This document shows positions 51,492-58,303 of a stretch of DNA of 58,303 nucleotides, in pieces. Under the pieces are notes generated by a model, which was given only the letters and a program-made list of their open reading frames with translations, ran no database searches and was not told the DNA's origin. The stretch is taken from NCBI RefSeq assembly GCF_022489065.1, contig NZ_JAKVTW010000022.1, positions 1 through 58,303 of the forward strand, in the 5' to 3' direction. The DNA comes from Vreelandella neptunia. GTDB lineage: Bacteria; Pseudomonadota; Gammaproteobacteria; Pseudomonadales; Halomonadaceae. The stretch's first letter is position 1, and each line of letters opens with the position of its first letter. The position numbers and the translations under genes are program-made.

Positions 51492-53456
51492 GTGAATAAC
51501 GACATCGGCAGCCCATGGCATGAAGGCGAGCTTGCCTTACAGCGCGTGGTCGGCGTGGAGCAGCAGATGGATGGGGTTGGCCGTAAGGTGATGCGGCCCT
51601 ATTTAACGCCACAGCTGCAACACTTCTTTCCCCAGTTACCGTTTGTAGCGGCAGCGGCAGTAGATCAAGATAGCTGGCCTTGGGTCACGCTGTTAGAGGG
51701 CGCACCGGGATTTGTTGATGCGCCGGATGACTCACGGCTTGAGCTAGCATTAACACCACCGACGGATGACCCACTTGAACCGCTACTGAACAGCGGTACC
51801 AGCATCGGGCTGTTGGGCATTGAGCTGCACACGCGCCGCCGCAATCGGGTCAACGGTGTGTTGCAAGGCTCAACGGGCCAATGGCAGTTGGAAGTGACTC
51901 ATGCCTTCGGCAATTGCCCCCAGTACATTCATGACTGGTCGGCGATGAACTGGGTGCAGCCTCAGCCCGGCTCAGTTTTAAAAAGCCGCAGTTCCTCCCT
52001 GGATCAACTGCCTGGCGCGGTGCTGGCGCATATCGATCGGGCGATCACAGCCTTCGTGGGCAGTTACGCGCATACCGACCAGGGCGTTCAGGTGGATGCC
52101 TCTCATCGCGGTGGGCAGGCGGGATTTATTCGCCGCCAGGGACGTGATCTGATTCTGCCCGACTTTGCAGGCAACCGATTCTTCAACACCCTGGGCAACG
52201 TGCTGACCACCGGCCGTGCTGCGTTAGCTATTCCGGATTTTGTCAGCGGGGATGTGCTGCATCTTTCCGGGGAGGCGCGGTTGGTGGATGAATCGTTTGC
52301 AGGGGCCCGTTATCCCGGTGCGGAACGCTACTGGTGCCTCACACCGCGCCATATCGTGTGGCGACCTGGCGCCTTGGGTTGGCGTAGCCATGCCAGCACG
52401 GTGGCCGCTGAAGCCGCGCCGCTTGGGCCCTGGCAGGCGCTTGTGCCGTTGAAGCTACAGCGCGTGCAGGTAACTGACGTGGTGCAGGAGACGCCCGAAA
52501 TTCGCTCTTTCTATTTAAACAGAGCACAACAAGACAAGGCGCTGGCGCCCTTTAACGCCGGGCAGTTTATTACGCTACGCGTGCCGCGTTTGGATGCAAC
52601 ATCGCTAGTGCGCAGCTATACGCTTTCTGGTGACAGCCACCAGGCCGCTTATCGCATCAGTGTGAAGGCCGATGGTGAGGGCTCGCGCTATTTGCACAGT
52701 GCGCTGCAAGTGGGCGCAGAACTGTCCGTTAGCCTGCCGATGGGCTCGTTTACCGCGGCGGCCAGCGGCTCAGAGCGCGCTCACTGGGTGCTGCTGGGCG
52801 GCGGCATCGGCATTACGCCGCTGGTGAGCCTTGCCCATGAACTGACAGCAGCAGAGCGAGGCCCGGTAACGTTAATTCAGAGCGTGCGAGATATTAATCA
52901 GGCGCCTTTTGGTAAGGAGCTACTCGACCTTGAAGCGCGAGGGCTGCGTCTGAAGCGCCACGTGACCGGAACTGCCGCTGCACCCAACGGTTGGACTCCA
53001 GGTCGGGTGTCGCTGGCGCAGATTCTGACGGATCAAGCGCTTGCAGAGGTGCAACTCTACCTATGCGGCCCCGCCGCTTTTGTTCAGCGCTACCACCAAG
53101 AGGCGCTGGATATCGGGCTCTTATCTGAGCAGATACACACCGAAGCGTTCGGCCCCTCGGCGTTGACGCAAACCTACGCGATACCCGTCGCCGAACAGCC
53201 GGTAGAAGTCAGCTTTGCTAACCCAAGTGCAGTAGCCCATTGGCAGCCAGGCGAAAGCCTGCTGGAAACTGCTGAAGCAGCGGGACTAACGCCTGCCTTT
53301 GGGTGCCGCAGTGGCAGCTGTGGAGAGTGCGCCTGCACGCTGGTCACAGGAGGCGTGACTTACCCAGAGGGTATATCAGCACCAGAGGGAAAAATCTTAC
53401 TCTGCAGCGCCCGCCCAGCGGCGGGCTCAGGGAAGTTGTCGATTGAATTGGGGTAG
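51492..53456 (+). CDS. PNPOx-like / ferredoxin-reductase / 2Fe-2S ferredoxin fusion oxidoreductase
   Basis: 654 residues from GTG 51492 with AGGAGTCGAGG upstream. Domain 1 (about 40-320): pyridoxamine 5'-phosphate oxidase-like split barrel that may bind FMN, with ALAIPDFVSGDVLHLSGEAR. Domain 2 (about 320-570): ferredoxin-NADP reductase type, FAD-binding RSYTLSGDSHQAAYRISVKA and NAD-binding WVLLGGGIGITPLVSLAHEL, YLCGPAAF. Domain 3: plant-type 2Fe-2S ferredoxin with C-x4-C-x2-C in GCRSGSCGECACTL and a last Cys in ILLCSARP. All modules for electron transfer from NAD(P)H to an unknown acceptor are in one chain. Confidence 0.92.
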   Translation: MNNDIGSPWHEGELALQRVVGVEQQMDGVGRKVMRPYLTPQLQHFFPQLPFVAAAAVDQDSWPWVTLLEGAPGFVDAPDDSRLELALTPPTDDPLEPLLNSGTSIGLLGIELHTRRRNRVNGVLQGSTGQWQLEVTHAFGNCPQYIHDWSAMNWVQPQPGSVLKSRSSSLDQLPGAVLAHIDRAITAFVGSYAHTDQGVQVDASHRGGQAGFIRRQGRDLILPDFAGNRFFNTLGNVLTTGRAALAIPDFVSGDVLHLSGEARLVDESFAGARYPGAERYWCLTPRHIVWRPGALGWRSHASTVAAEAAPLGPWQALVPLKLQRVQVTDVVQETPEIRSFYLNRAQQDKALAPFNAGQFITLRVPRLDATSLVRSYTLSGDSHQAAYRISVKADGEGSRYLHSALQVGAELSVSLPMGSFTAAASGSERAHWVLLGGGIGITPLVSLAHELTAAERGPVTLIQSVRDINQAPFGKELLDLEARGLRLKRHVTGTAAAPNGWTPGRVSLAQILTDQALAEVQLYLCGPAAFVQRYHQEALDIGLLSEQIHTEAFGPSALTQTYAIPVAEQPVEVSFANPSAVAHWQPGESLLETAEAAGLTPAFGCRSGSCGECACTLVTGGVTYPEGISAPEGKILLCSARPAAGSGKLSIELG

Positions 53457-53518
53457 GTAGGGTTTCGTTCTTTCGGTGGATGGCTGCTTGGCAAAGCGGT
53501 AGAAGTTCTGGCAGGGCT

Positions 53519-54139
53519 TTAACCAGCAGGGCGACGCATCACCATCATCAATACTCCAGCGCCAATCAAACTACCCGCTCCGCAACGGTGTAGCAGGCGC
53601 CGAAACTTGGCGGTCATCAGTTGGCGACTGGTGGTCGATAGCAGCGTGTAGCCGAGATCTGAGAAGAGACCCAGCGCAAGAAAAGTAGTAAACAAAATCG
53701 CCAGCTGTGGTGCAAGAGGTTGGGTTTGGTTAACAAACTGCGGCATAAAGGCCATGAAGAAAAGAATGCTTTTAGGGTTCAAGAGTGTCACCCAAAATGC
53801 CTTTGCAGTCCCTTGCTTGACGTTTACTCCAGTAGATTCCAGGTCGTTCAATTGGCCGGACTCACGCCACATCTTGATGCCTAGATAAAGTAGGTAAAAA
53901 ACACCCAGCCACTTTAAGATGGCGAATAGCTCTGCTGATGCCATCAGTAGAGCGCCCACGCCTGCAAACGAGAGCGACATCGCCATCAAATCGCCTAAGA
54001 AAAAGCCAGGCAACATCGCGAGTGCTGCTTTGCGCCCATGGTTGATGCCCGTCATTACCAACAGGGTAACGGCAGGGCCAGGTGAAGCGATGACTAAAAA
54101 AGAGGCCAGCACAAATGACAACCATAGCTCAATCGACAT
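53519..54139 (-). CDS. LysE/RhtB-family amino-acid exporter
   Basis: 206 residues. Six-helix LysE fold: LASFLVIASPGPAVTLLVMT (the PGP motif of the first helix), LAMLPGFFLGDLMAMSLSFA, a hydrophilic loop, then FWVTLLNPKSILFFMAFMPQ, the conserved NPK motif. It exports amino acids or related small metabolites. It lies convergent to the oxidoreductase gene with only 62 bases between them. Substrate unknown. Confidence 0.92.
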   Translation of the reverse strand: MSIELWLSFVLASFLVIASPGPAVTLLVMTGINHGRKAALAMLPGFFLGDLMAMSLSFAGVGALLMASAELFAILKWLGVFYLLYLGIKMWRESGQLNDLESTGVNVKQGTAKAFWVTLLNPKSILFFMAFMPQFVNQTQPLAPQLAILFTTFLALGLFSDLGYTLLSTTSRQLMTAKFRRLLHRCGAGSLIGAGVLMMVMRRPAG

Positions 54140-54446
54140 AGCGTTAATTTCCTGCTAACGAATTATTAATTATACCTATCTATGAAGTTGTAAACCTTGA
54201 GATGCCAGGGGGCAAACATTTCAGTGGTTATTTTCTACTGCAACGCTCCCCATTAAGCTGGACAATATTGGAGTGATATCAGGGCTGAGGGATAACTAAA
54301 ATAAGTTAACCGCCTATACGACTGCAATTGGACGCTATTAGAGACAAACTTCTGGATCATCCGACGCTGCTGGCGATTTCACAATAGGATCTGCTGGATT
54401 TCATCGAGAGCGTGTCAATCAAGGGGTGACGTCGGCATAGCCCTAA
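54140..54446. other. Intergenic with a decayed C-terminal coding fragment
   Basis: At 54319-54429 on the plus strand one frame reads RLQLDAIRDKLLDHPTLLAI, SQ, TAG (54385-54387), DLLDFIESVSIKG and TGA. It looks like the helical C-terminus of a lost protein of unknown family, with a nonsense codon. The rest contains the promoter area of the LysE gene (54140-54200). Confidence 0.3.
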
Positions 54447-55031
54447 TCACAATAAGTGGATAATAAGAAATGAAAATGCTCCACCGAAGATAACGGTCGC
54501 CAAAAGGGCTAGTAACCCATCATGAGCTACTAGCGAAAGCCCTAGGATCAGCAAAGCCAGCCCGGCGGCTGAAGAAGAAAACGGCACAAGCTCCATGAGC
54601 GGCATACACAGGCCGACGACGACACACAGCGCGGCAATGCCATAGCTGCCACCTCTTTGTACTAAAAAAGTTAATCGGGGTTTAAGCACGCGGTCTATGC
54701 CCCGCGCTGGCTTGCTAAGCCAATCGAGCGCTTTCTGCAGTTTCTTATGCTCAACCGAGCGGTTGAGAATGAAGTGGGGCAACCAAAAGCGTTTGCGGCC
54801 AATCAGCATTTGCACGGCTACCAACAGTACGAATGCCGCCATAAAGAACGACATGCCGGGTATGCCGCTTAGCGGCGAAAATAGGGTGATGCCGATCAAC
54901 ATCAATAGTGGCCCAAAAGAGCGGCTGCCAATGGACTCGATTACCATCTCAATGGAGACCCGCTCGTTTTGACGGGCCACTGTGCTCACTCGATCAAGGA
55001 GCTGTTCAAGATTTTGTAACGGCTGGGTCAT
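54447..55031 (-). CDS. ExoD-family membrane protein
   Basis: 194 residues from ATG 55031 (a TTG just before it is in frame). RSFGPLLMLIGITLFSPLSG, then IPGMSFFMAAFVLLVAVQML and ARGIDRVLKPRLTFLVQRGG are ExoD hallmarks, followed by two pairs of hydrophobic helices (ALCVVVGLCMPLMELVPFSS, LLILGLSLVAHDGLLALLAT). ExoD proteins are linked to exopolysaccharide production in rhizobia, but the molecular role is unknown. It is an inner-membrane protein transcribed alone. Confidence 0.9.
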   Translation of the reverse strand: MTQPLQNLEQLLDRVSTVARQNERVSIEMVIESIGSRSFGPLLMLIGITLFSPLSGIPGMSFFMAAFVLLVAVQMLIGRKRFWLPHFILNRSVEHKKLQKALDWLSKPARGIDRVLKPRLTFLVQRGGSYGIAALCVVVGLCMPLMELVPFSSSAAGLALLILGLSLVAHDGLLALLATVIFGGAFSFLIIHLL

Positions 55032-55089
55032 CAATGGACTCTATAAGAGATCAAATGCGAACGGGCTAGGTGTAGGCTTGCCTTATGTT

Positions 55090-55893
55090 TCACCCAGAAC
55101 AATTTGCCGGTCTTACTGTGCGATAGGAAGCCACAGCTTCTTCCATTGCCTGCTCTAATGCCGCGATACGGGTCCTATTGGCGGGGTGAGTGGAAAGAAA
55201 TTCCGGGGGCTGGCCGCCGCCGAGCGCTGCCATGTTTTGCCACAATGCCACGCTCTCTTGTGGGTCGAACCCTGCCTGCGCCATGATCGCTAAGCCCATC
55301 AAGTCGGCTTCTTCTTCGTGGGCGCGGCTAAACGGAAGGCTGATGCCGAGTTGGGCGCCCAGGCCCAGAGCCTGCATTAACTGCTGTTGGCCCAGGTCCC
55401 CTTCGCCTAATAACCCTACCACTAGCATTCCTGCCTTAATGCCAAGCTGCTGGGTAAGGCGTTCATTGCCATGGTCGGCCAACACATGCCCCACTTCATG
55501 GCCGATGACTGCAGCCAGTTGATCGGGAGTATCGGCTACTTGTAGCAGGCCGGTATGCACGCCGATACGCCCGCCTGGTAGGGCGAAGGCATTGGGGGAA
55601 GGCTCCTCAAAAACGACAACCTCCCAGGCCTCGGGTAGGGTATCGGCAGGGTAGATCGCTTCGGCGGCGGCAACTATTTCCTGGGCTACGCACTGTACTT
55701 GGCGGTTAATGGCGGCGTCGCGTGATACTGGTTGGTCACGGCGCAGTTGGTCGAAAGCATCTTCTCCCATCTGAGCCATCATATTCTCAGGTACCAGTGC
55801 CAACTGGGAGCGCCCTGTCGGCGTTTCATCGCAGGCGGTTAGCAGTGCCAGTGGCAGGATAACCAGTAGGCGTAGCAGAAATCTCGGGTGCAT
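55090..55893 (-). CDS. M48-family metalloprotease lipoprotein (BepA/YcaL-like)
   Basis: 267 residues from ATG 55893 (MHPRFLLR, GAGAG upstream); MRDA at 55905 is possible. Lipoprotein signal LLVILPLALLTAC with Cys at the lipobox. Zinc site HEVGHVLADHG (HExxH) with the third ligand in EEEADLMGLAIMAQAGFDP. Substrate-facing segment NAFALPGGRIGVHTGLL is typical of periplasmic M48 enzymes. It likely acts in outer-membrane protein quality control. Compared with BepA it lacks a TPR tail, so it resembles the shorter YcaL/LoiP type. Confidence 0.93.
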   Translation of the reverse strand: MHPRFLLRLLVILPLALLTACDETPTGRSQLALVPENMMAQMGEDAFDQLRRDQPVSRDAAINRQVQCVAQEIVAAAEAIYPADTLPEAWEVVVFEEPSPNAFALPGGRIGVHTGLLQVADTPDQLAAVIGHEVGHVLADHGNERLTQQLGIKAGMLVVGLLGEGDLGQQQLMQALGLGAQLGISLPFSRAHEEEADLMGLAIMAQAGFDPQESVALWQNMAALGGGQPPEFLSTHPANRTRIAALEQAMEEAVASYRTVRPANCSG

Positions 55894-55944
55894 TGCATCT
55901 CTCATCAGTAAACCAAATGATTATACCTTGGCCTTGGTTAATGG

Positions 55945-56066
55945 GAGAGGCAAACCTCTCTGTTTAGAGCCCCTCAGCTCAACTGAGGGAGCCTTTGCTG
56001 ACAACCAAAAGGGCGCGCCTATCCGCTTCGGGAGTTTGAGTACTCCTGATGCAGATAGACGCGCCC
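55945..56066 (-). terminator. Hairpin cluster between M48 protease and ATP-grasp genes
   Basis: Three stems in a row: GAGAGG/CCTCTC (55945-55950 with 55955-55960, CAAA loop); CCCTCAG/CTGAGGG (55971-55977 with 55983-55989); and a long one in which GGGCGCG at 56011 pairs with CGCGCCC ending at 56066, with adjoining CTATC/GATAG pairing. The last lies 30 bases after the ATP-grasp stop and probably terminates that transcript. Confidence 0.6.
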
Positions 56067-56095
56067 ATAGTGCAGCGTATTACGCTAATGAATCT

Positions 56096-57403
56096 CTAAA
56101 CGTAGAAATCCAGGTCCTCTTGCGCTTTCAACAGGTCGCGCATCTTGATGGGGTCGTCTCCAAAGAAGAAGAGCAAGCCCCAGTGCGTCCCGAAGGCCGA
56201 CCGGTCAGGAACGGTCTCTTCCGTAGGCGCGACTAATTCGTGCGACTCGAAATACGGGTGGTTAATCGTTTCTTCGGGCATTTCCAGCTTGCTAACAACA
56301 CGTCGGCGTGGATACACACCGAAGCAACCTGCGTAGCCTTTTGCGTCGACCACTTCGCGGGGGAAGAATGCCGCCACTTCCTCTTTGGTGCTTTTGGGAT
56401 CGAACACCAGCATTGACGCCTGATAAGCATTGAAGCCGTAGGCTTTCTCGATCAGTTCAAACGCTTTAAAGCCAGGCGGACGGTAGGCAACTTCACCAAA
56501 GTACATCTCACCATCTGCCGTGACGAAGTACTCGGGGTGAATCAAACCGAACTGGATGTCGAACGTTTTGATCAGCAGTTCAATCTGCTTAGTGATCGCG
56601 GTACGCCAGCTTTCGAGCTCTGCGGTGGCCGGCACGAATACCGAATAACCCAGTGTCACGTATTCCGAAATGTTCAGGAACTGGATTTTGCCATCGTGAA
56701 TCCAGGCCTCAACGGCGAACTCCCAGCCATCCAGATGGCTTTCCATCAGCAGGGGATATTCTTCATCCGGAATGTTGTCGATCTCTTCTATCGTGCGAAT
56801 CATCCGGTGGCCAAGACAGCCAGCTTTATCGAAGGCTTTGACATGGATCGGATCATCCGGGTCGCCATCAAGTTTAAGCAGCGTTTGGTTAACACGCTTC
56901 ATGAAGCGAACGATGTCCTCTTTCTCATGCGCCTCTTCGAAAATGCCGACGCGAATGCCGCCAAGCTGAGCACGGCGCTTCATCAGAGCCTTGTCACGGA
57001 ACAGAATGGACTGCCCGTACATGCGCGGGCTGTCGAGAAGAACCGAGTTGATCGCGCCGGACCACTCAACGGTTTCTTCGAACAGCGGAATGGCGATATC
57101 GACGCCTTCTTCTTTCAACCTTTCGGCGATTTCCATGGACCGGTCATTCAACCGGATAAAATCCCACGGAATAAACGGAATGTTGTTAGCGGTACAGAAA
57201 TCCGCGGCCCATTCCGGAGCCACAACAATGTAGCGGCGGTCAAATTTCTGCGCAGCCTTGATCGCATTGACGCTCCAGCCAAGGAGTGCGATATAACCTT
57301 TGTTCGGATCTTTAGGCGTTTCAGTGCCTTTTACCGAGTCCAATTCCGGATCACGCCAGGCCGTTACTGCTTCGGGTAATTGCTTTTCTGATGTTATCGA
57401 CAT
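56096..57403 (-). CDS. ATP-grasp-fold protein of unknown substrate
   Basis: 435 residues, ATG behind AAGGAGGACATTGA, an unusually strong ribosome site. N-terminal Rossmann-like part (IALLGWSVNAIKAAQKFDRR, YIVVAPEWA), then an ATP-grasp domain: KALMKRRAQLGGIRVGIFEE (the substrate-dependent loop), LLKLDGDPDDPIHVKAFDKA (ATP-binding Lys), LLMESHLDGWEFAVEAW (the Glu after the hinge), and metal-binding FGLIHPEYFVTADGEMYFGE then VAYRPPG. These enzymes join a carboxylate to an amine or thiol via acyl phosphate. No synthetase partner, peptide gene or transporter lies next to it, so the product is unknown. Confidence 0.85.
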   Translation of the reverse strand: MSITSEKQLPEAVTAWRDPELDSVKGTETPKDPNKGYIALLGWSVNAIKAAQKFDRRYIVVAPEWAADFCTANNIPFIPWDFIRLNDRSMEIAERLKEEGVDIAIPLFEETVEWSGAINSVLLDSPRMYGQSILFRDKALMKRRAQLGGIRVGIFEEAHEKEDIVRFMKRVNQTLLKLDGDPDDPIHVKAFDKAGCLGHRMIRTIEEIDNIPDEEYPLLMESHLDGWEFAVEAWIHDGKIQFLNISEYVTLGYSVFVPATAELESWRTAITKQIELLIKTFDIQFGLIHPEYFVTADGEMYFGEVAYRPPGFKAFELIEKAYGFNAYQASMLVFDPKSTKEEVAAFFPREVVDAKGYAGCFGVYPRRRVVSKLEMPEETINHPYFESHELVAPTEETVPDRSAFGTHWGLLFFFGDDPIKMRDLLKAQEDLDFYV

Positions 57404-57744
57404 TCAATGTCCTCCTTGCTGGTTGATCCCATCTGACTGTGCAGAGATTGGAGCGCACCAAGTGAGCAGAGCATCAGTCAGTGGTGCTTAGGAGCGATAG
57501 GGACAACCGGCATTAGAAAAGTTTTTTAGCGCACCCGTTGTAACTAACCTAGTCGATACGGTTACAAATGGCAATTAAACTGTAGAGTTACTGTTGAATA
57601 ACTGTAGAACTTTTCCTCTTGTTTGGGAGTTGATTATTTTCTCAATCGTTGAGATGTAAAATCAGTGAACGCTTATGTAGTATTGGTATGAAAATTTGCT
57701 GGGTAGGGTCTTCGTTGTAAGTGCTGTTGGATATTCAGGTTAAA
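57404..57744. other. Intergenic region upstream of the ATP-grasp gene
   Basis: About 340 AT-rich bases holding the 5' region of the ATP-grasp gene and the 3' end region of the NYN gene. No gene, terminator stem with T-run, or convincing promoter pair was identified. Confidence 0.4.
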
Positions 57745-58221
57745 TTAATCGAGTAAAAGCGTTTTATCTATCGCGATAAACTCGCTGGCTTCATTGATTA
57801 ATGACGCTGCAGTCAGTTGGGGGACGCCGTAAACCTCAACTCTTTTCCTGTACTTATTGCGAATTTTATTGACTAAAATATCAAAGTCTCCATCGCCGGA
57901 AACCAGCACGATAACATCTGCCTGCTCGGCGTACTCGATTGCATCGAGAGCAATGCCAACGTCCCAATCGCCTTTAGCGGAGCCGTCTGAGCGTTGAATA
58001 AACGGTTTCAATTTTACTTTAAAACCAATGGCTCTTAGTATGTTTTGAAATTCCCTTTGCTTCTGGTCTCCCCTGTCGATGGCGTAGCAAAAAGCCTGAA
58101 CGACTTCTCTGTTAGCGGTAGCTTGCGCCCAGAATTTATTGTAATCAAAGTTTCGGTTATACGTTTCGCGAACAGTATAATAAATATTCTGGATATCAAT
58201 GAATATGGCGACTTTTATCAT
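57745..58221 (-). CDS. NYN-domain protein (LabA/PIN-like)
   Basis: 158 residues. VAIFIDIQNIYYTVRE gives the first Asp and the Asn of the NYN (N4BP1/YacP-like nuclease) fold, KGDWDVGIALDAIEYAEQAD the second pair and VIVLVSGDGDFDILVNKIRN the SGDGDF motif of LabA-type proteins. All Asp positions of the single metal site are kept, so it may be a ribonuclease acting on RNA. LabA-like proteins also act in clock output and regulation. The gene stands alone and the upstream 80 bases hold only its promoter. Confidence 0.9.
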   Translation of the reverse strand: MIKVAIFIDIQNIYYTVRETYNRNFDYNKFWAQATANREVVQAFCYAIDRGDQKQREFQNILRAIGFKVKLKPFIQRSDGSAKGDWDVGIALDAIEYAEQADVIVLVSGDGDFDILVNKIRNKYRKRVEVYGVPQLTAASLINEASEFIAIDKTLLLD

Positions 58222-58303
58222 TTGTATAATCTTTTTTAATTACTTATGAGTTGAGGGGTTGGGTCAGGTAAAAAGTACTAATTTCATGTTACCACCGTAA
58301 ACT

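Noticed and set aside
56537..57379. 280-codon plus-strand frame opposite the ATP-grasp gene
   Set aside because: Long only because the true gene constrains codon choice; no ribosome site or domain, and the ATP-grasp reading is convincing.
1..58303. CRISPR arrays, integrase genes, plasmid or phage origins
   Set aside because: No regularly spaced repeats, no tyrosine or serine recombinase motifs and no replication initiator were seen.

Overview
The window looks like a chromosomal segment of a halophilic gammaproteobacterium of the Halomonas/Vreelandella type. This is inferred from protein style, a BCCT osmolyte transporter, two tripartite tricarboxylate transporters and a carbon-phosphorus lyase operon; no rRNA or marker gene is present to prove it. 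No CRISPR array, integrase or complete RNA gene was found.

Left part (1-12.8 kb): a signalling block on the minus strand. It holds an HPt-REC-REC-GGDEF-EAL protein cut by the window edge, a chemoreceptor, an MHYT-PAS-GGDEF-EAL protein, and a FIST sensor directly upstream of a GAF-GGDEF-EAL protein. Dead IS30, IS3 and probable IS630 remnants lie between them.

Sugar-acid block (13.5-24.8 kb): an RraA-like protein plus tctCBA on the plus strand, a divergent minus-strand SDR and ketoglutarate-semialdehyde-type aldehyde dehydrogenase, a second tctCBA, and a GntR/FadR regulator. Together this suggests uptake and oxidation of an unidentified carboxylate or sugar acid.

Mobile/defence block (24.8-31.2 kb): a degraded IS3 element with recognisable ends, a 3'-half tRNA-Arg(CCG) that looks like an attachment-site scar, and an AT-rich three-gene minus-strand operon. 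The operon encodes a Cap4/DUF4297-like nuclease, a small middle protein and an SMC/RecN-like ATPase. This is best explained as a Lamassu / ABC-three-component anti-phage system. A remnant of a polyamine-binding protein gene follows.

Transport block (31.2-37.5 kb): a TonB-dependent siderophore receptor with a divergent FhuD-like binding protein, a PAS-GGDEF diguanylate cyclase and a BCCT transporter.

Phosphonate block (37.8-48.7 kb): phnCDEFGHIJKLMNP, a full C-P lyase pathway without phnO. A palindromic site before phnC recurs as an identical 14-mer over the first codons of phnF, suggesting PhnF autoregulation.

Right part (48.8-58.3 kb): two tandem LysR regulators, a glutathione S-transferase, a three-module flavin/iron-sulfur oxidoreductase, a LysE-type exporter, an ExoD-like protein, an M48 lipoprotein protease, an ATP-grasp enzyme of unknown role and a NYN-domain protein.
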